From assembly GCF_036245865.1 (NCBI RefSeq), contig NZ_BTTW01000006.1, positions 496,001-560,000 on the forward strand: DNA of 64,000 nucleotides, read 5' to 3'. The notes beneath the pieces are model-generated. The model made no database searches. It was not told the origin of the DNA and was given only the letters and a program-made list of their open reading frames with translations. The translations under genes and the position numbers were made by a program. How positions within the stretch are numbered: position 1 is the stretch's first letter; each line of letters begins with the position of its first letter. Below, in pieces: positions 50,481 through 59,803 of this stretch. Source of the stretch: Corallococcus caeni (lineage in GTDB: Bacteria > Myxococcota > Myxococcia > Myxococcales > Myxococcaceae).

Positions 50481-50505
50481 AACCTGCCGGACAGTCGGAC
50501 GGGTT
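50481..50505. repeat. 25-bp palindromic repeat, copy 6 (degenerate left arm)
   Basis: AACCTGCCGGAC-A-GTCGGACGGGTT, with three unpaired positions. It shares the TGATGGA tail with copy 5. Confidence 0.8.
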
Positions 50506-50574
50506 TGATGGACGCGCGGGCACACCGCCCTCGTCACCTCCTGGCCTGGCGTCCCCTCGGTCCCATGCGGCGCG

Positions 50575-50599
50575 AACCTGTCCGACAGTCGGACAGGTT
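50575..50599. repeat. 25-bp palindromic repeat, copy 7
   Basis: Identical to copy 1 (AACCTGTCCGAC-A-GTCGGACAGGTT), including the following TTGGCG. Seven copies in 64 kb are all intergenic. Confidence 0.9.
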
Positions 50600-50915
50600 T
50601 GGCGGACAGGGCTCCCGGTGGACGCCCCCGTCCGTGGTCCCGCCTTGGCGTCCGCTCCAGCACCTCGTCGCGGTCCGTCACAGGGCTCCGCAACGCGCGC
50701 GTCCTTGCGGAGACCTTTGGATCGCAGGGTTTGTTGAGGCGCTTCTGGCGACGTGATGGTGCGCGAGTGGGCTCTGCCGCATGGGGCTCCGTGAACGGGT
50801 CCGTGCCAGTTGGCGGAGTCGTCCGGTGTGGCGGAGGTCCTGGTGCTTCACGTGGCATCCCGCAGTGCTTCAGGTCCTCGCGCGTCGGGGCCCTTCCTCT
50901 AGACTGTGCCGGCCC

Positions 50916-52214
50916 ATGCTCCGCTCCCTCTGCGTCCTTCTCTGCTGTCTGCCTGCCAGTGCGCTCGCGGCCTCCGAGTCCTGGCTCATGACGACTGACC
51001 TGTGGGGCAATCCCGCCTACCAACTTCTCACCCTGGAGCGCGACGGGAAGCGGCTCTCCGGAGAACTGGACGGGGATGCACTGAACGGGGAGCGCACGGG
51101 CAATGCCGTCCACTTCGTCGTCACGGACTCGCGTCGACAGACCTATGTCTTCGACGGCCAGGTGAAAGGGGAATCGCTCCGCGGCACCGCGGACTACCCC
51201 GACAGCAACAACCCGAAGGCGCGGGTGCCGCATGCCTTCTCGGCGCGGCTGCTTCCCTCGCGGCCCTCCGGGGCTCCGCGAGTGCACGACTTCACTCCCA
51301 CCTCGTGGTCCAACGAGTTCACTGCGCACCGTGCGCCGGTGCTGACGGTCTGGCCGGGCGACACGGTGCGGACCTCCACGCTCGACTCCGGGGGCATGGA
51401 CGCGAAGGGCGTCACTCGCGCCCTCTTCGGCAACCCGCAGACGGGGCCCTTCTTCATCGCCACCGCGAACCCGGGCGACACGCTGGCCATCCGCATCCGC
51501 CGGCTCAAGCTGAACCGCACGTTCGCGGACAGCCTGGACAGCATCGTGGGCCGTGCCCTCACGACGGGCCTCGCCGCGAAGGCGACGGAGCTGGGCAAGC
51601 CCGTGCGCTGGAAGCTCGACCCCGAGCGCGGGGTCGCGACCCCGGAGACTCCGACGGAACGCCTGAAGCCCTTCACCGTGCCGCTGCGGCCCATGCTGGG
51701 CGGTCTGGCGGTGGCGCCCGGCTTCGGCGCCGCGCCCCTGTCCACCGGCGACACGGGCCGCTACGGCGGCAACATGGACTTCAACGAGGTGGTGGAGGGC
51801 AACACCGTCTACCTGCCCGTGGCGCAGCCCGGAGCGCTCCTCTACCTGGGCGACGCGCATGCTGCCCAGGGCGATGGTGAGACGTCGCAGTACGCGCTGG
51901 AGACCTCCATGGACGTCGAGTTCACCGTGGACGTCCTGCACGGCAAGCCGCCGCCCTCGACGCCCCGCGTGGAGTCGCCCACGCACCTGATGACGCTGGG
52001 GCAGGGCGGTTCGCTGGATGACGCCCTGCGCTCCGCGACGCAGGGAATGACGCAGTGGCTGGAGCAGGACTACGGACTCACGCTGTCGGAGAGCGCGCAG
52101 GTGCTTGGCAGCTCCGTGCAGTACGTCGTCGCGAACCTCGCGGGGCGCAGCGTGGGCGTGGCCGCGAAGTTGGACAAGGCGCGGCTCCAGGCGCTCCGAC
52201 CCGCGGGGAAGTGA
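50916..52214 (+). CDS. Secreted acetamidase/formamidase family protein
   Basis: 432 residues from ATG 50916. Signal peptide MLRSLCVLLCCLPASALAAS, cleaved after ALA. The remainder follows the FmdA/AmdA family: TVRTSTLDSGG, FFIATANPGDTLAIRI, then GRYGGNMDFNEVVEGNTVYL with the conserved GGNMD motif, and EFTVDVLHG. An insertion of about 80 residues after the signal peptide (LTLERDGKRLSGELDG) looks like a small beta-sandwich domain. The family hydrolyses short amides to ammonia, and export is less usual. The hairpin at 52222 may terminate it. Confidence 0.85.
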   Translation: MLRSLCVLLCCLPASALAASESWLMTTDLWGNPAYQLLTLERDGKRLSGELDGDALNGERTGNAVHFVVTDSRRQTYVFDGQVKGESLRGTADYPDSNNPKARVPHAFSARLLPSRPSGAPRVHDFTPTSWSNEFTAHRAPVLTVWPGDTVRTSTLDSGGMDAKGVTRALFGNPQTGPFFIATANPGDTLAIRIRRLKLNRTFADSLDSIVGRALTTGLAAKATELGKPVRWKLDPERGVATPETPTERLKPFTVPLRPMLGGLAVAPGFGAAPLSTGDTGRYGGNMDFNEVVEGNTVYLPVAQPGALLYLGDAHAAQGDGETSQYALETSMDVEFTVDVLHGKPPPSTPRVESPTHLMTLGQGGSLDDALRSATQGMTQWLEQDYGLTLSESAQVLGSSVQYVVANLAGRSVGVAAKLDKARLQALRPAGK

Positions 52215-52221
52215 CCTTTCG

Positions 52222-52237
52222 CCCGGGCGTGCCCGGG
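52222..52237 (+). terminator. GC hairpin after the acetamidase gene
   Basis: CCCGGGC-GT-GCCCGGG, a 7-bp perfect stem 7 bases after the stop, without a T-run. Terminator function is probable but not certain. Confidence 0.5.
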
Positions 52238-52450
52238 TAGGCGGCCCCCCTCCAGAAAAGGGGCGCAGATGCCGTGTTGGAGTTCTTCAAGCCGTTGTGA
52301 ACTGGGGCATGGACGGCGACACCACCTTGATGGGCAAGGTGATGTCGCTCGTCGTGAACATGGACACCGCCGCGCGAAGCGGTGCCCCGTCCACCACCGC
52401 GAGTGCCCAGCCCGGCGCGCCCTGCGCTCCGGCGCTCTGAAGTCAGCGCT

Positions 52451-53677
52451 TCAGTCCTCCAGCGCCCGGTATGCGTTCTTGGAGAACTCCATGGCCAGGG
52501 CCTCATCGCCGGGGCCCTGCATCCGCCGCTGGTGCAGGAGGAGCGCCGTCAGGTCCTGCTGCGGATCGATGAAGAACATCGGGCCGTAGCCGCCGCCCCA
52601 GCCGTAGCGGCCGGCGGTGGGGGAGACGCCATCCGGCTTCGTGGTGACGGACCCGCCGAAGCCCCACCCCGACGCATCCCAGAAGCCGGGGACGAAGGGT
52701 GACGCGGCTTTCTGCTCCTCGGGAAGCTGATCCGTCAGCATCTCCTGGATGCTCTCGCGGGACAGCACTCGGGTGTCTCCGGCCTGGCCACCACCCAGCA
52801 GCATCCGGCAGAAGGCCAGGAGGTCATCCGCCGTGGACGCGAGCCCGCCCTGGCCTCCTCCCGAAAGGAAGGCTGGCGGCCGCGACCAGTCGCTGTTCGC
52901 GGGCGTGTCCCAGGCCTCCAGTGTCCCGGTGGCCGAATCGCGAGCGTAGGCCGTCGTGAGCCGGTCGAGCTTCTCCTCGGGGACGACGAACGCCGTGTCC
53001 TTCATGCCCAGCGGCACGAAGAGCCGCTCGCGCAGGAAGTCGTCGAAGCGCATGCCCGACGCCCGCGCGACCAGCACGCCCAGGACCTCGTAGCCGGTGT
53101 GATAGGCCCACCGCTCTCCGGGTTGATGGAGGAGCGGCAGCGTGCCCAACTGGCGCATGAACACGTCGGGCGGATCCGTGAGGGCCTGGAAGCCGGGCGC
53201 CACCCGGGCCTCGGCCATGGCCCGCTGAATCGGATGCGTGCCGGGCGGCGCCATCACCGCGCCCAGGCCCCAGCGCAACGTGAGCAGGTCGCGCACGGTG
53301 ATGGCGCGCTTCGCGGGAACGGTGTCGTCGAGCGGACCGTCGGGCCTGCGCAGGACCCGGCGGTTCGCCAGCTCCGGCAGCCACGGGTCCACGGCGCCGT
53401 CGAGCGACAGCTTCCCGTCCTCCACGAGCATCAGCGTGGCCACCGCCGTGATGGGCTTGGCCATGGACGCGAGGCGGAAGAGGCTGTCCCGCCGCATGGG
53501 CGGGCCGGCGGTGAGGTCCCTCGTTCCCAGCGCGTCGACGTGCACGGTGTCCCCGCGCGCCACCAGGGCGACGAGGCCGGGCAGCTCCCCGCGCTCGACG
53601 TGGCCGCGCAGGGCGGACGTCAGGTCGGCGAGCCGTGTCCGGGAGAGACCGCGAAGCGCTTCGCCTTGGTGGGCCAT
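52451..53677 (-). CDS. Beta-lactamase-fold serine hydrolase (class C / DD-peptidase-like)
   Basis: 408 residues from ATG 53677; the frame extends upstream without a signal. The SxxK motif is SMAK near residue 82 (RLASMAKPITA), followed by YHTGYEVLG at the YxN position (Tyr kept, Asn replaced by Thr). Family members include esterases, amidases, D-aminopeptidases and beta-lactamases. It is the last gene in line with the graspetide-like set (53740-56099) and 62 bases downstream of the oxygenase, so a role in peptide processing is possible but only inferred from position. No signal peptide. Confidence 0.85.
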   Translation of the reverse strand: MAHQGEALRGLSRTRLADLTSALRGHVERGELPGLVALVARGDTVHVDALGTRDLTAGPPMRRDSLFRLASMAKPITAVATLMLVEDGKLSLDGAVDPWLPELANRRVLRRPDGPLDDTVPAKRAITVRDLLTLRWGLGAVMAPPGTHPIQRAMAEARVAPGFQALTDPPDVFMRQLGTLPLLHQPGERWAYHTGYEVLGVLVARASGMRFDDFLRERLFVPLGMKDTAFVVPEEKLDRLTTAYARDSATGTLEAWDTPANSDWSRPPAFLSGGGQGGLASTADDLLAFCRMLLGGGQAGDTRVLSRESIQEMLTDQLPEEQKAASPFVPGFWDASGWGFGGSVTTKPDGVSPTAGRYGWGGGYGPMFFIDPQQDLTALLLHQRRMQGPGDEALAMEFSKNAYRALED

Positions 53678-53739
53678 GCGCTCGAGTGTAGCCCCGCTCG
53701 GCGGGCCGCGAGCCCCTGCTCGTGGGCGGGGCCGGGCGG

Positions 53740-54504
53740 TCAACGTTTCGCGAGGATGAAGGCGGTGACGGAGTAGCGCTGGTGGCCCTGCGCAGCGGAC
53801 GTCCACTCCGTCACTCGGTGGGGGGCGCCCCTCGCGCGGAAGATGAACACCGAGTTGAAGAGCGGGGGGACGCGCATCAGGTCCGCGTCCGCTTCAGGAT
53901 GCCGGAAGGTGAGGACTCCGCCGAAGCGGTCCTCCCAGGGGCGCGTGAAGTTGTAGACGACGGCGAGCCCTTCCTCGTCCGTGTCCCGGTGCTCCGGGAA
54001 GTGCTCGCCCACCTCCATGCGCGACACCTGCACCTGCCGGGTCTCCAGGGGATGGGGCCAGCCCACCAGCGCGGCGTGGAAGGCCGCGCCGTCGTCGCTC
54101 TTGAGCCACGCGCAGAAGTCCGTCAGGGCGGAGGGCGCCTGCTGATCCAACGGCGCGATGTGCAGGGCATAGGCGCCGTGGTGGTGGCGCACGAAGCTCG
54201 CGGCGCGCAGGGCCTGGTGCATCGCCTCGGCGCGCTCGGGGAAGAGGACGTCCCGGAGGCAGACGTGCAGCACCCGGCCACCTGCCGCGAACTCCCGGCG
54301 GATGGCGGCGTGCAGCGCTTCGGACGCGGACGCCAGCCGCGTCCAGGCGGTCGCGGACGGCGGGAACACCTCCGGCTTCGGAGGATGGACGGGGCCGAAG
54401 ATGCTGTCGGCGAAGTCCGCGATGAAGAACCCGCTCGGGCGCTCAGGCCTTGGAGACGAGGTAGCTGGCGAGCCGGGTGATGACTTTGCCGTCGCGCGGG
54501 TCAT
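53740..54504 (-). CDS. 2OG-Fe(II) dioxygenase
   Basis: 254 residues if started at ATG 54504, which overlaps the end of the ATP-grasp gene by 62 bases; other starts are possible. The double-stranded beta-helix has the iron ligands HRD (His-x-Asp, EHFPEHRDTDEEG) and the distal His in GAPHRVTEW, with Arg in RYSVTAF for 2-oxoglutarate. Such enzymes hydroxylate amino acid residues or small molecules. Translational coupling to the ATP-grasp gene and proximity to the repeat protein suggest it tailors the same peptide. Confidence 0.8.
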   Translation of the reverse strand: MTRATAKSSPGSPATSSPRPERPSGFFIADFADSIFGPVHPPKPEVFPPSATAWTRLASASEALHAAIRREFAAGGRVLHVCLRDVLFPERAEAMHQALRAASFVRHHHGAYALHIAPLDQQAPSALTDFCAWLKSDDGAAFHAALVGWPHPLETRQVQVSRMEVGEHFPEHRDTDEEGLAVVYNFTRPWEDRFGGVLTFRHPEADADLMRVPPLFNSVFIFRARGAPHRVTEWTSAAQGHQRYSVTAFILAKR

Positions 54505-55381
54505 CGAAGAAGGAGATGGCGGGAGTGGGGTTGAATTCAAGCGCCACGAAGGCGCCCTCGGGCGTGCGCCGCAGGTCCACCGCCGTGAAGACCATGCCCA
54601 GCGCTTTGGCGCCCTTGAGGCACAGCGCCCAGGCTTCCTTCGGGAGGCGGGCGGGCTTCACCCGGTGCAGGTTCTGCCGCGCGTCCACCACGCCGTCGGT
54701 GGGGATGTGGAAGGCGGCCACGGGCTCGCCGTCGAGCACGTAGGCGCGGAACTCGTCGCCGACGATCTGCTCCTGGAACAGCACGGGGCAGTTGGCGAGC
54801 AGCTGGAGCCGCTCGTCGGTGAGGTCCGCTTCCTCCACCTTGCGCACCATCGCGCCGCCGCCCAGCGGCTTGTAGATGACGGACCCGTGGCGCGCGACGA
54901 ACTCGCGCACCGCGTCCGGCGAAGCGGTGGCCAGGCTGCTGGGGACGGGGATGCGGTGCCGGCGCAGCAGGGCCAGCTGGTGCAGCTTCAGGTAGTGCAG
55001 CTCCACCGCCTCCAGCGGGTTGACGAACGAGCCGCCGCGCCGGTGGAGCGAGCGCAGCACGGAGTGCAGGAAGGACTGGCGCTCCCGCTCCGCCAGGTAC
55101 TGCTCCTGCCAGCGCGGGAAGTTGCGCCCGGACAAGGCCTCGGCCTCGGGGACCGGGAGCGAGAGGCGCACGTTCTTGAGGTAGAAGGAGCGCAGGTCGC
55201 TGAGACATTCACCGTCCCAGTGCACGTCGCCGTCCTCCCAGCTCAACGCGGCGGAGTCGGGCACCCGGTCCGTCTCCAGGACGACGGCTCGCGCGCGGCG
55301 GCGCTCCACCGCTTCAGCGACGAAGCGGGTGGCGTCATCCGAACGCGAGCCGATGACCACGACCTTCTTGCGGGACGTCAT
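54443..55381 (-). CDS. ATP-grasp ligase related to graspetide maturases (MvdD/MdnC type)
   Basis: 312 residues. The N-terminal pre-ATP-grasp part (VVVIGSRSDDATRFVAEAVE, VLETDRVPDS) follows the layout of MdnC/MvdD, with the xTDRxP motif. The ATP-grasp core has IYKPLGGGAMVRKV (nucleotide-binding Lys), LFQEQIVGDEFRAYVLDGE and the metal-binding end FVALEFNPTPAISFFDD. These enzymes form omega-ester or omega-amide bonds between acidic and Ser/Thr/Lys side chains of a precursor, using ATP. The gene follows the repeat protein by 28 bases. A RimK-type ligase acting on another substrate is the alternative. Confidence 0.78.
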   Translation of the reverse strand: MTSRKKVVVIGSRSDDATRFVAEAVERRRARAVVLETDRVPDSAALSWEDGDVHWDGECLSDLRSFYLKNVRLSLPVPEAEALSGRNFPRWQEQYLAERERQSFLHSVLRSLHRRGGSFVNPLEAVELHYLKLHQLALLRRHRIPVPSSLATASPDAVREFVARHGSVIYKPLGGGAMVRKVEEADLTDERLQLLANCPVLFQEQIVGDEFRAYVLDGEPVAAFHIPTDGVVDARQNLHRVKPARLPKEAWALCLKGAKALGMVFTAVDLRRTPEGAFVALEFNPTPAISFFDDPRDGKVITRLASYLVSKA

Positions 55382-55409
55382 GGGGGCCGTGACTTCACCT
55401 TCCGGTCGC

Positions 55410-56099
55410 TCAGACCGGGCTGTCCATCTTGACCTTCACGACGCCGATGTCTTCCGGCGGCTTGAAGTCCGGCAGCTTCAATCCACCGGTGGGGTCGTCC
55501 ATCCGGATCTTCACCCGGCCGCCGTCCGCCGGCTTGAAGTCAGGCAGCTTCAATCCACCGGTGGGGTCGTCCATCCGGATCTTCACCCGGCCGCCGTCCG
55601 CCGGCTTGAAGTCAGGCAGCTTCAATCCACCGGTGGGGTCGTCCATCCGGATCTTCATCCGGCCGCCGTCCGCCGGGGGCTTGATGCTGGGGCCGCCCGT
55701 GTCGCCGCCACGCAGGGGGTCGTCCGCGATGATCTTCACGATGACGCCGCCGTCGTCCGGGTTCTGGATGCTCGCGCCGCCGGAGGTTCCGCCGCCGCCA
55801 CGGACCGGGTCGTCCGCGATGATCTTCACGATGACGCCGCCGTCGTCCGGGTTCTGGATGGTGTCGGTCTTGCCCTTCACGAAGCGGTCCGCGAGCTCGC
55901 GGGCCTTCGGGGTCAACTTCACCTGCTCGAAGACGTCCCGAACCTGGTTCTTCACCTGGGGGCTCAGCTTGCCGGCGTCGGCGCCCTGGAGCGCCTTCTT
56001 CAGGGCCGGAGCGCCCACTGCCTTGCCGTCCGTGCTGGCGGTCTTCAGGGCGGTCTTCAGCGACGAGACGAAGCCCGTGGGGGATTTGATCTGGGTCAT
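55410..56099 (-). CDS. Putative graspetide-type repeat precursor
   Basis: 229 residues. Residues 1-78 form a helical, Lys/Ala-rich putative leader (KTALKTASTDGKAVGAPALK). Then come six copies of a motif of the form (V/M)K(I/V)x(A/M)D(D/S)P: residues 91, 121, 148, 172, 196 and 221. The first two occur in 30-residue units (GGVIVKIIADDP) and the next three in near-identical 24-residue units (GGRVKIRMDDPTGG plus LKLPDFKPAD); the last is VKVKMDSP. Conserved Lys and paired Asp are the groups that an ATP-grasp ligase could join as amide crosslinks; Thr occurs in DDPTGG. No signal peptide. Adjacent to the ligase and oxygenase, same strand. A plain structural protein is the alternative. Confidence 0.7.
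   Translation of the reverse strand: MTQIKSPTGFVSSLKTALKTASTDGKAVGAPALKKALQGADAGKLSPQVKNQVRDVFEQVKLTPKARELADRFVKGKTDTIQNPDDGGVIVKIIADDPVRGGGGTSGGASIQNPDDGGVIVKIIADDPLRGGDTGGPSIKPPADGGRMKIRMDDPTGGLKLPDFKPADGGRVKIRMDDPTGGLKLPDFKPADGGRVKIRMDDPTGGLKLPDFKPPEDIGVVKVKMDSPV
55455..55674 (-). repeat. Three near-identical 72-bp repeats in the precursor gene
   Basis: Three tandem copies of a 72-bp unit encode the 24-residue GGRVKIRMDDPTGGL-type repeats and are almost identical in DNA sequence. The two larger upstream units (about 90 bp, near 55711-55830) are a second family of the same motif. Confidence 0.85.
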
Positions 56100-56271
56100 G
56101 GAAAAGATTCCTTTGCGAAGGGTTATCGCCATGCCCGGGCCGGGAGTTGCTTGATTCTCTGAAGCCGAGAGTTCCCGTGGAGTCCCAGGGACTTGGGCGC
56201 TGCCTGGCCGCCCGGTGCCTTTCATTCGCGCGGGGGCGACCCAACCCTTGAAGAAGAGGGGAGGAGACACC

Positions 56272-57615
56272 ATGGCGACCCGAGAGGACGCACTGCTGGT
56301 GCGAGCCATCGCGGAGACCGTGCAGCCGCTCCAGGGGACGCGGGAGGACTTTGATCCGCTGCTGGACCTGGTGGGCGACGCGCGGTGCGTGCTGATCGGC
56401 GAGGCGACCCACGGCACGCACGAGTTCTACCGGCTGCGCGCGCTCCTGACGCGGCGGCTCATCGAGGAGATGGGCTTCAGCGCCGTCGCGGTGGAGGCGG
56501 ACTGGCCGGATGCGTACCGCATCAACCGCTACGTGCGCGCGATGGGCACGGACGCGGACGCGGTGGAGTCGCTCGCGGACTTCCAGCGCTTCCCTTCATG
56601 GATGTGGCGCAACGCGGATGTGCTGGACTTCGCGGGCTGGCTGCGGACGCACAACGACCGGCGCCCGGCGCGGGAGAAGGTCGGGTTCTACGGGTTGGAT
56701 CTCTACAGCCTCCATGCCTCCATGGGCGCGGTGCTGACGTACCTGGACCGCGCGGATCCGGAGGCGGCGAAGCGCGCCCGGCACCGCTACGCGTGCTTCG
56801 AGCACTTCGGAGAGGACCCCCAGGACTACGGCCACGCCACGACGCTGGGGCTGTCACCGGGCTGCGAGCGGCAGGTCATCGCCCAACTCCGGGAGCTGCA
56901 GCGGGAGCGCGAGTCCCTGCTGCACCGGGACGGGCCCCTGGCGGAGGACGCGCAGTTCGAGGCGGAGCAGAACGCGCGCGTCGTCCAGAACGCGGAGGAG
57001 TACTACCGGTCGATGTTCCATGGACGCGTCTCGTCCTGGAACCTGCGCGACACGCACATGGCGGACACGCTGGACACGCTGCTGGCGTTCCTGGCGCGGC
57101 GCTCGGGTGACGCGCGGATCGTGGTCTGGGCGCACAACTCCCACGTCGGGGATGCGCGCGCGACGGAGATGGGTGGGGCGGGCGAGGTGAACCTGGGGCA
57201 GTTGACGCGTCAGCGGCACCCGGGGGAGACGCGGCTCATCGGCTTCAGCACGTACCGGGGCACCGTCACCGCCGCCTCCAACTGGGGCGGGGCCGCCGAG
57301 CGGAAGAGTGTCCGCCACGGGCTGCCGGGCAGCTGCGAGTCCCTCTTCCATCAAGTCGGGCTGCCGGGCTTCCTGTTGGACCTCCGCGAGCTGGGAGAGG
57401 CCGCCGGAGCGCTCCGCGAGCGGCGCCTGCAGCGGGCCATCGGCGTCATCTACCGGCCCGACACGGAGCGCATGAGCCACTACTTCCACACCCGGCTGCC
57501 GGAGCAGTTCGACGCGATGCTGCACCTCGATGAGACGCGGGCGCTCGAACCGCTGGAGCGCACCGCCGGCTGGGAGCGCGGCGAAGCGCCGGAGACCTAT
57601 CCGACGGGCCTGTAG
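56272..57615 (+). CDS. Erythromycin esterase family protein
   Basis: 447 residues from ATG 56272 with GAGGAG upstream. The family motifs are present: [16 protein letters not shown] (Glu and His), [14 protein letters not shown], and [14 protein letters not shown]. Erythromycin esterases hydrolyse the macrolactone; most bacterial relatives have unknown substrates. It is divergent from the precursor gene at 55410-56099, with 172 bases between. It might detoxify a macrolide or peptide ester. No signal peptide. Confidence 0.9.
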   Translation: MATREDALLVRAIAETVQPLQGTREDFDPLLDLVGDARCVLIGEATHGTHEFYRLRALLTRRLIEEMGFSAVAVEADWPDAYRINRYVRAMGTDADAVESLADFQRFPSWMWRNADVLDFAGWLRTHNDRRPAREKVGFYGLDLYSLHASMGAVLTYLDRADPEAAKRARHRYACFEHFGEDPQDYGHATTLGLSPGCERQVIAQLRELQRERESLLHRDGPLAEDAQFEAEQNARVVQNAEEYYRSMFHGRVSSWNLRDTHMADTLDTLLAFLARRSGDARIVVWAHNSHVGDARATEMGGAGEVNLGQLTRQRHPGETRLIGFSTYRGTVTAASNWGGAAERKSVRHGLPGSCESLFHQVGLPGFLLDLRELGEAAGALRERRLQRAIGVIYRPDTERMSHYFHTRLPEQFDAMLHLDETRALEPLERTAGWERGEAPETYPTGL

Positions 57616-57717
57616 GCCCGGGCATGGCTTCCTCCCTGCTCCGGGTTACGGTCCTGCCCCCAGGTGCGGACGCTCCGCGCCCAGGCAGGCCGTGCCGTGT
57701 CCCCGGGAGGAGCCCCC

Positions 57718-59799
57718 ATGCGGTGGTGGTGTCTCGCGCTGTTGCTGGCTTCCTGTTCGGCGCACCGGTCCTCCGGAGCCGGCGCGCCGGACACCGCGAA
57801 GGAGCGCGACCTGCGCGCCCGCATCCTCGAGGCGAAGGGGGAGGCGGCCACTGAATCCAGGCAGTGGGGCGTGGCGGCGGCATCGTTCGCGCTGGCCCGG
57901 GCGTCGCGGGACTCGCTCGCCGCGCAGTGGGGGCAGGGCCGGGCGGTGGACCACGCCTCCACGCTGCGCTGGTCGAAGCGGATCCAGGGCTCGGTGCTGG
58001 CTTTGGCGTTCACGCCGGATGGCCGGGTGCTGGCCTCCGGTCACTACGACTCCGTCGTCCGGCTCTGGGACGTGGAGCGCGGCGAGCTGCTGGCGGAGCT
58101 CCCGGGCCACACGGCCGAAGTCCACGCCGTCGCCTTCTCACCGGACGGCCGCTGGCTGGCCTCCGCGGGTAGGCCCGGGGAAATCCGTGTCTGGGATTGG
58201 CGACAGGGCCGGCAGCACGCGGTGATTCAGGGCCACTCCGACGTCGTGCTGGGGCTGGCCTTCTCTCCTGACGGCAGGCGGCTGGCCTCCGGTGGCCTGG
58301 ACAAGGCGGTCCGCGTCTGGGACGTCGAGACCGGCGCTGAACAGCTGCGCTTCGAACATGACGACAACGTCATCGCCGTCGCCTTCTCCCCGGACGGCGG
58401 ACGGCTCCTGTCGACGAGCGCGGACCGCAGCGCGCGGGTCTGGGACCTGGCATCGCGCAAGGAGGTCCACCGCCTCGTGGGCCACGAGGAGAAGGTGGAG
58501 GCGGGCGCGTTCTCCTCGGACGGACAGCGCATCATGACGGCGGCGGGCGACCGGGCCGTGCGCTTCTGGGATGCACGGTCGGGACAGCTCGTGGACGTGC
58601 TGCGCGACTCCGGCAACGTCTCCGTCGCCGCCATCGACGGTGGTTTCCAGCTCCTGGTCCAGGGCGGGTGGGACGGGCGCGTGCGGTTGCTGGATGCGCG
58701 CGGGGGCGCGCTGCTGGAGCGGCTGGACGCGCATCATGCCGCCGTGATGAGCGTGGCCCTGTCGCCGGACGGACGCACGTTCGCTTCGGGCGGGATGGAC
58801 GGGGTCCTCGACGTGTGGCGCAGGCCGGAGGTCCCCGCGGAGGTGCTGCTGCGCGGGCACTCCGTCTGGGTGGAGGCGCTCGCGTTCTCCCAGGACCGCG
58901 AGCTCCTCTCCGGTGGTGAGGACGGCTGGCGGCGGTGGCGCCTCGCGGATGTGAATGCTCCTGCCTCCGAGCCAGGAGGCACGGAGGCCGCGGTGTCCCT
59001 GGCGGTGAGCCCGGACCGCGAGCGCATCGCGGTGGGCACGCTGAAGGGCAAGGCGCTGGTGCTGGACGCGCGTTCGGGACGGGTGCTGCTGGAGTTGCCC
59101 GGGGCGAAGGGCTTCGTGCGCGCGGTGGCCTTCAGTCCGGACGGGGCGCTCGTCGCGGTGGCGGGCGACCCCGACATCCAGCTGTGGTCCGTGTCCGACG
59201 GCAGGCCCGTGGGGCTGCTCCAGGGACACACCGGCAAGGTCTGGACCCTGGCCTTCGACGGCTCGGGGCGCAGGCTCGCGTCGGGCGGCGCGGACAAGAC
59301 GGTGCGCACCTGGGACGTGGAGCGCCGTCAGCCCCTGCTGCGGCTGGACATGGGCGAGCCCGTGCGCGCCGTGGCCTTCACGCCGTCCCAGCCCCACCTG
59401 GTGACGGCGGGCATGCGGCAGCCCATCCGCGTCTGGGACGTGGAGGAGGGCCGGTTGTTGAAGACGCTGGATGAGGGGACCGCGGGCGTGCTGGCGCTGG
59501 CCGTATCTCCGGATGGGCGCTTCCTGGCCTCTTCTGGCGTGGAGCAGGTGGTGAAGGTCTGGGGCCTGCCCTCCGGCGAGCAGCTGGGGACCCTCACGGG
59601 CCAGCAGGGCTTCCTGTCGGGCCTCGCCTTCTCCCCGGACGGAGCGCTCCTCGTCTCCGCGGCCTCCGACCGGACGCTCCAGCTGACGCGGTTCCAGTCC
59701 ATCGCCCATCCGCCCCCGGCGGGCGCGGGCGTCGAGGACCTCCTGCGCCGCTACGGGCTCGTGTGGGACGAGGCCCGCTTCCTCCTCCAGTACCGCTGA
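57718..59799 (+). CDS. WD40-repeat lipoprotein
   Basis: 693 residues from ATG 57718 (GGGAGG upstream). Lipobox LLASC gives a Cys at residue 13. After a helical segment of about 60 residues, about 13 WD40 repeats fill the rest (AFSPDGRWLASAG, VRVWDVETG and similar), enough for two seven-blade propellers. WD40 lipoproteins of this type act as envelope scaffolds in myxobacteria. The gene starts 103 bases after the esterase. Confidence 0.9.
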   Translation: MRWWCLALLLASCSAHRSSGAGAPDTAKERDLRARILEAKGEAATESRQWGVAAASFALARASRDSLAAQWGQGRAVDHASTLRWSKRIQGSVLALAFTPDGRVLASGHYDSVVRLWDVERGELLAELPGHTAEVHAVAFSPDGRWLASAGRPGEIRVWDWRQGRQHAVIQGHSDVVLGLAFSPDGRRLASGGLDKAVRVWDVETGAEQLRFEHDDNVIAVAFSPDGGRLLSTSADRSARVWDLASRKEVHRLVGHEEKVEAGAFSSDGQRIMTAAGDRAVRFWDARSGQLVDVLRDSGNVSVAAIDGGFQLLVQGGWDGRVRLLDARGGALLERLDAHHAAVMSVALSPDGRTFASGGMDGVLDVWRRPEVPAEVLLRGHSVWVEALAFSQDRELLSGGEDGWRRWRLADVNAPASEPGGTEAAVSLAVSPDRERIAVGTLKGKALVLDARSGRVLLELPGAKGFVRAVAFSPDGALVAVAGDPDIQLWSVSDGRPVGLLQGHTGKVWTLAFDGSGRRLASGGADKTVRTWDVERRQPLLRLDMGEPVRAVAFTPSQPHLVTAGMRQPIRVWDVEEGRLLKTLDEGTAGVLALAVSPDGRFLASSGVEQVVKVWGLPSGEQLGTLTGQQGFLSGLAFSPDGALLVSAASDRTLQLTRFQSIAHPPPAGAGVEDLLRRYGLVWDEARFLLQYR

Positions 59800-59803
59800 G
59801 GCG

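Larger units (their letters stand above)
50343..50915. other. Intergenic region with three palindromic repeats
   Basis: No gene is supported. It contains repeat copies at 50388, 50481 and 50575 in the upstream parts of the divergent GntR and acetamidase genes. Open frames that cross it are translations of the palindromes (CPTVGQV-like strings). Confidence 0.6.

Noticed and set aside
48609..50599. The clustered palindromes as a possible CRISPR array.
   Set aside because: Spacing is irregular (tens of bases to 2 kb), the copies are inverted repeats with variable arms, and no cas genes are seen.
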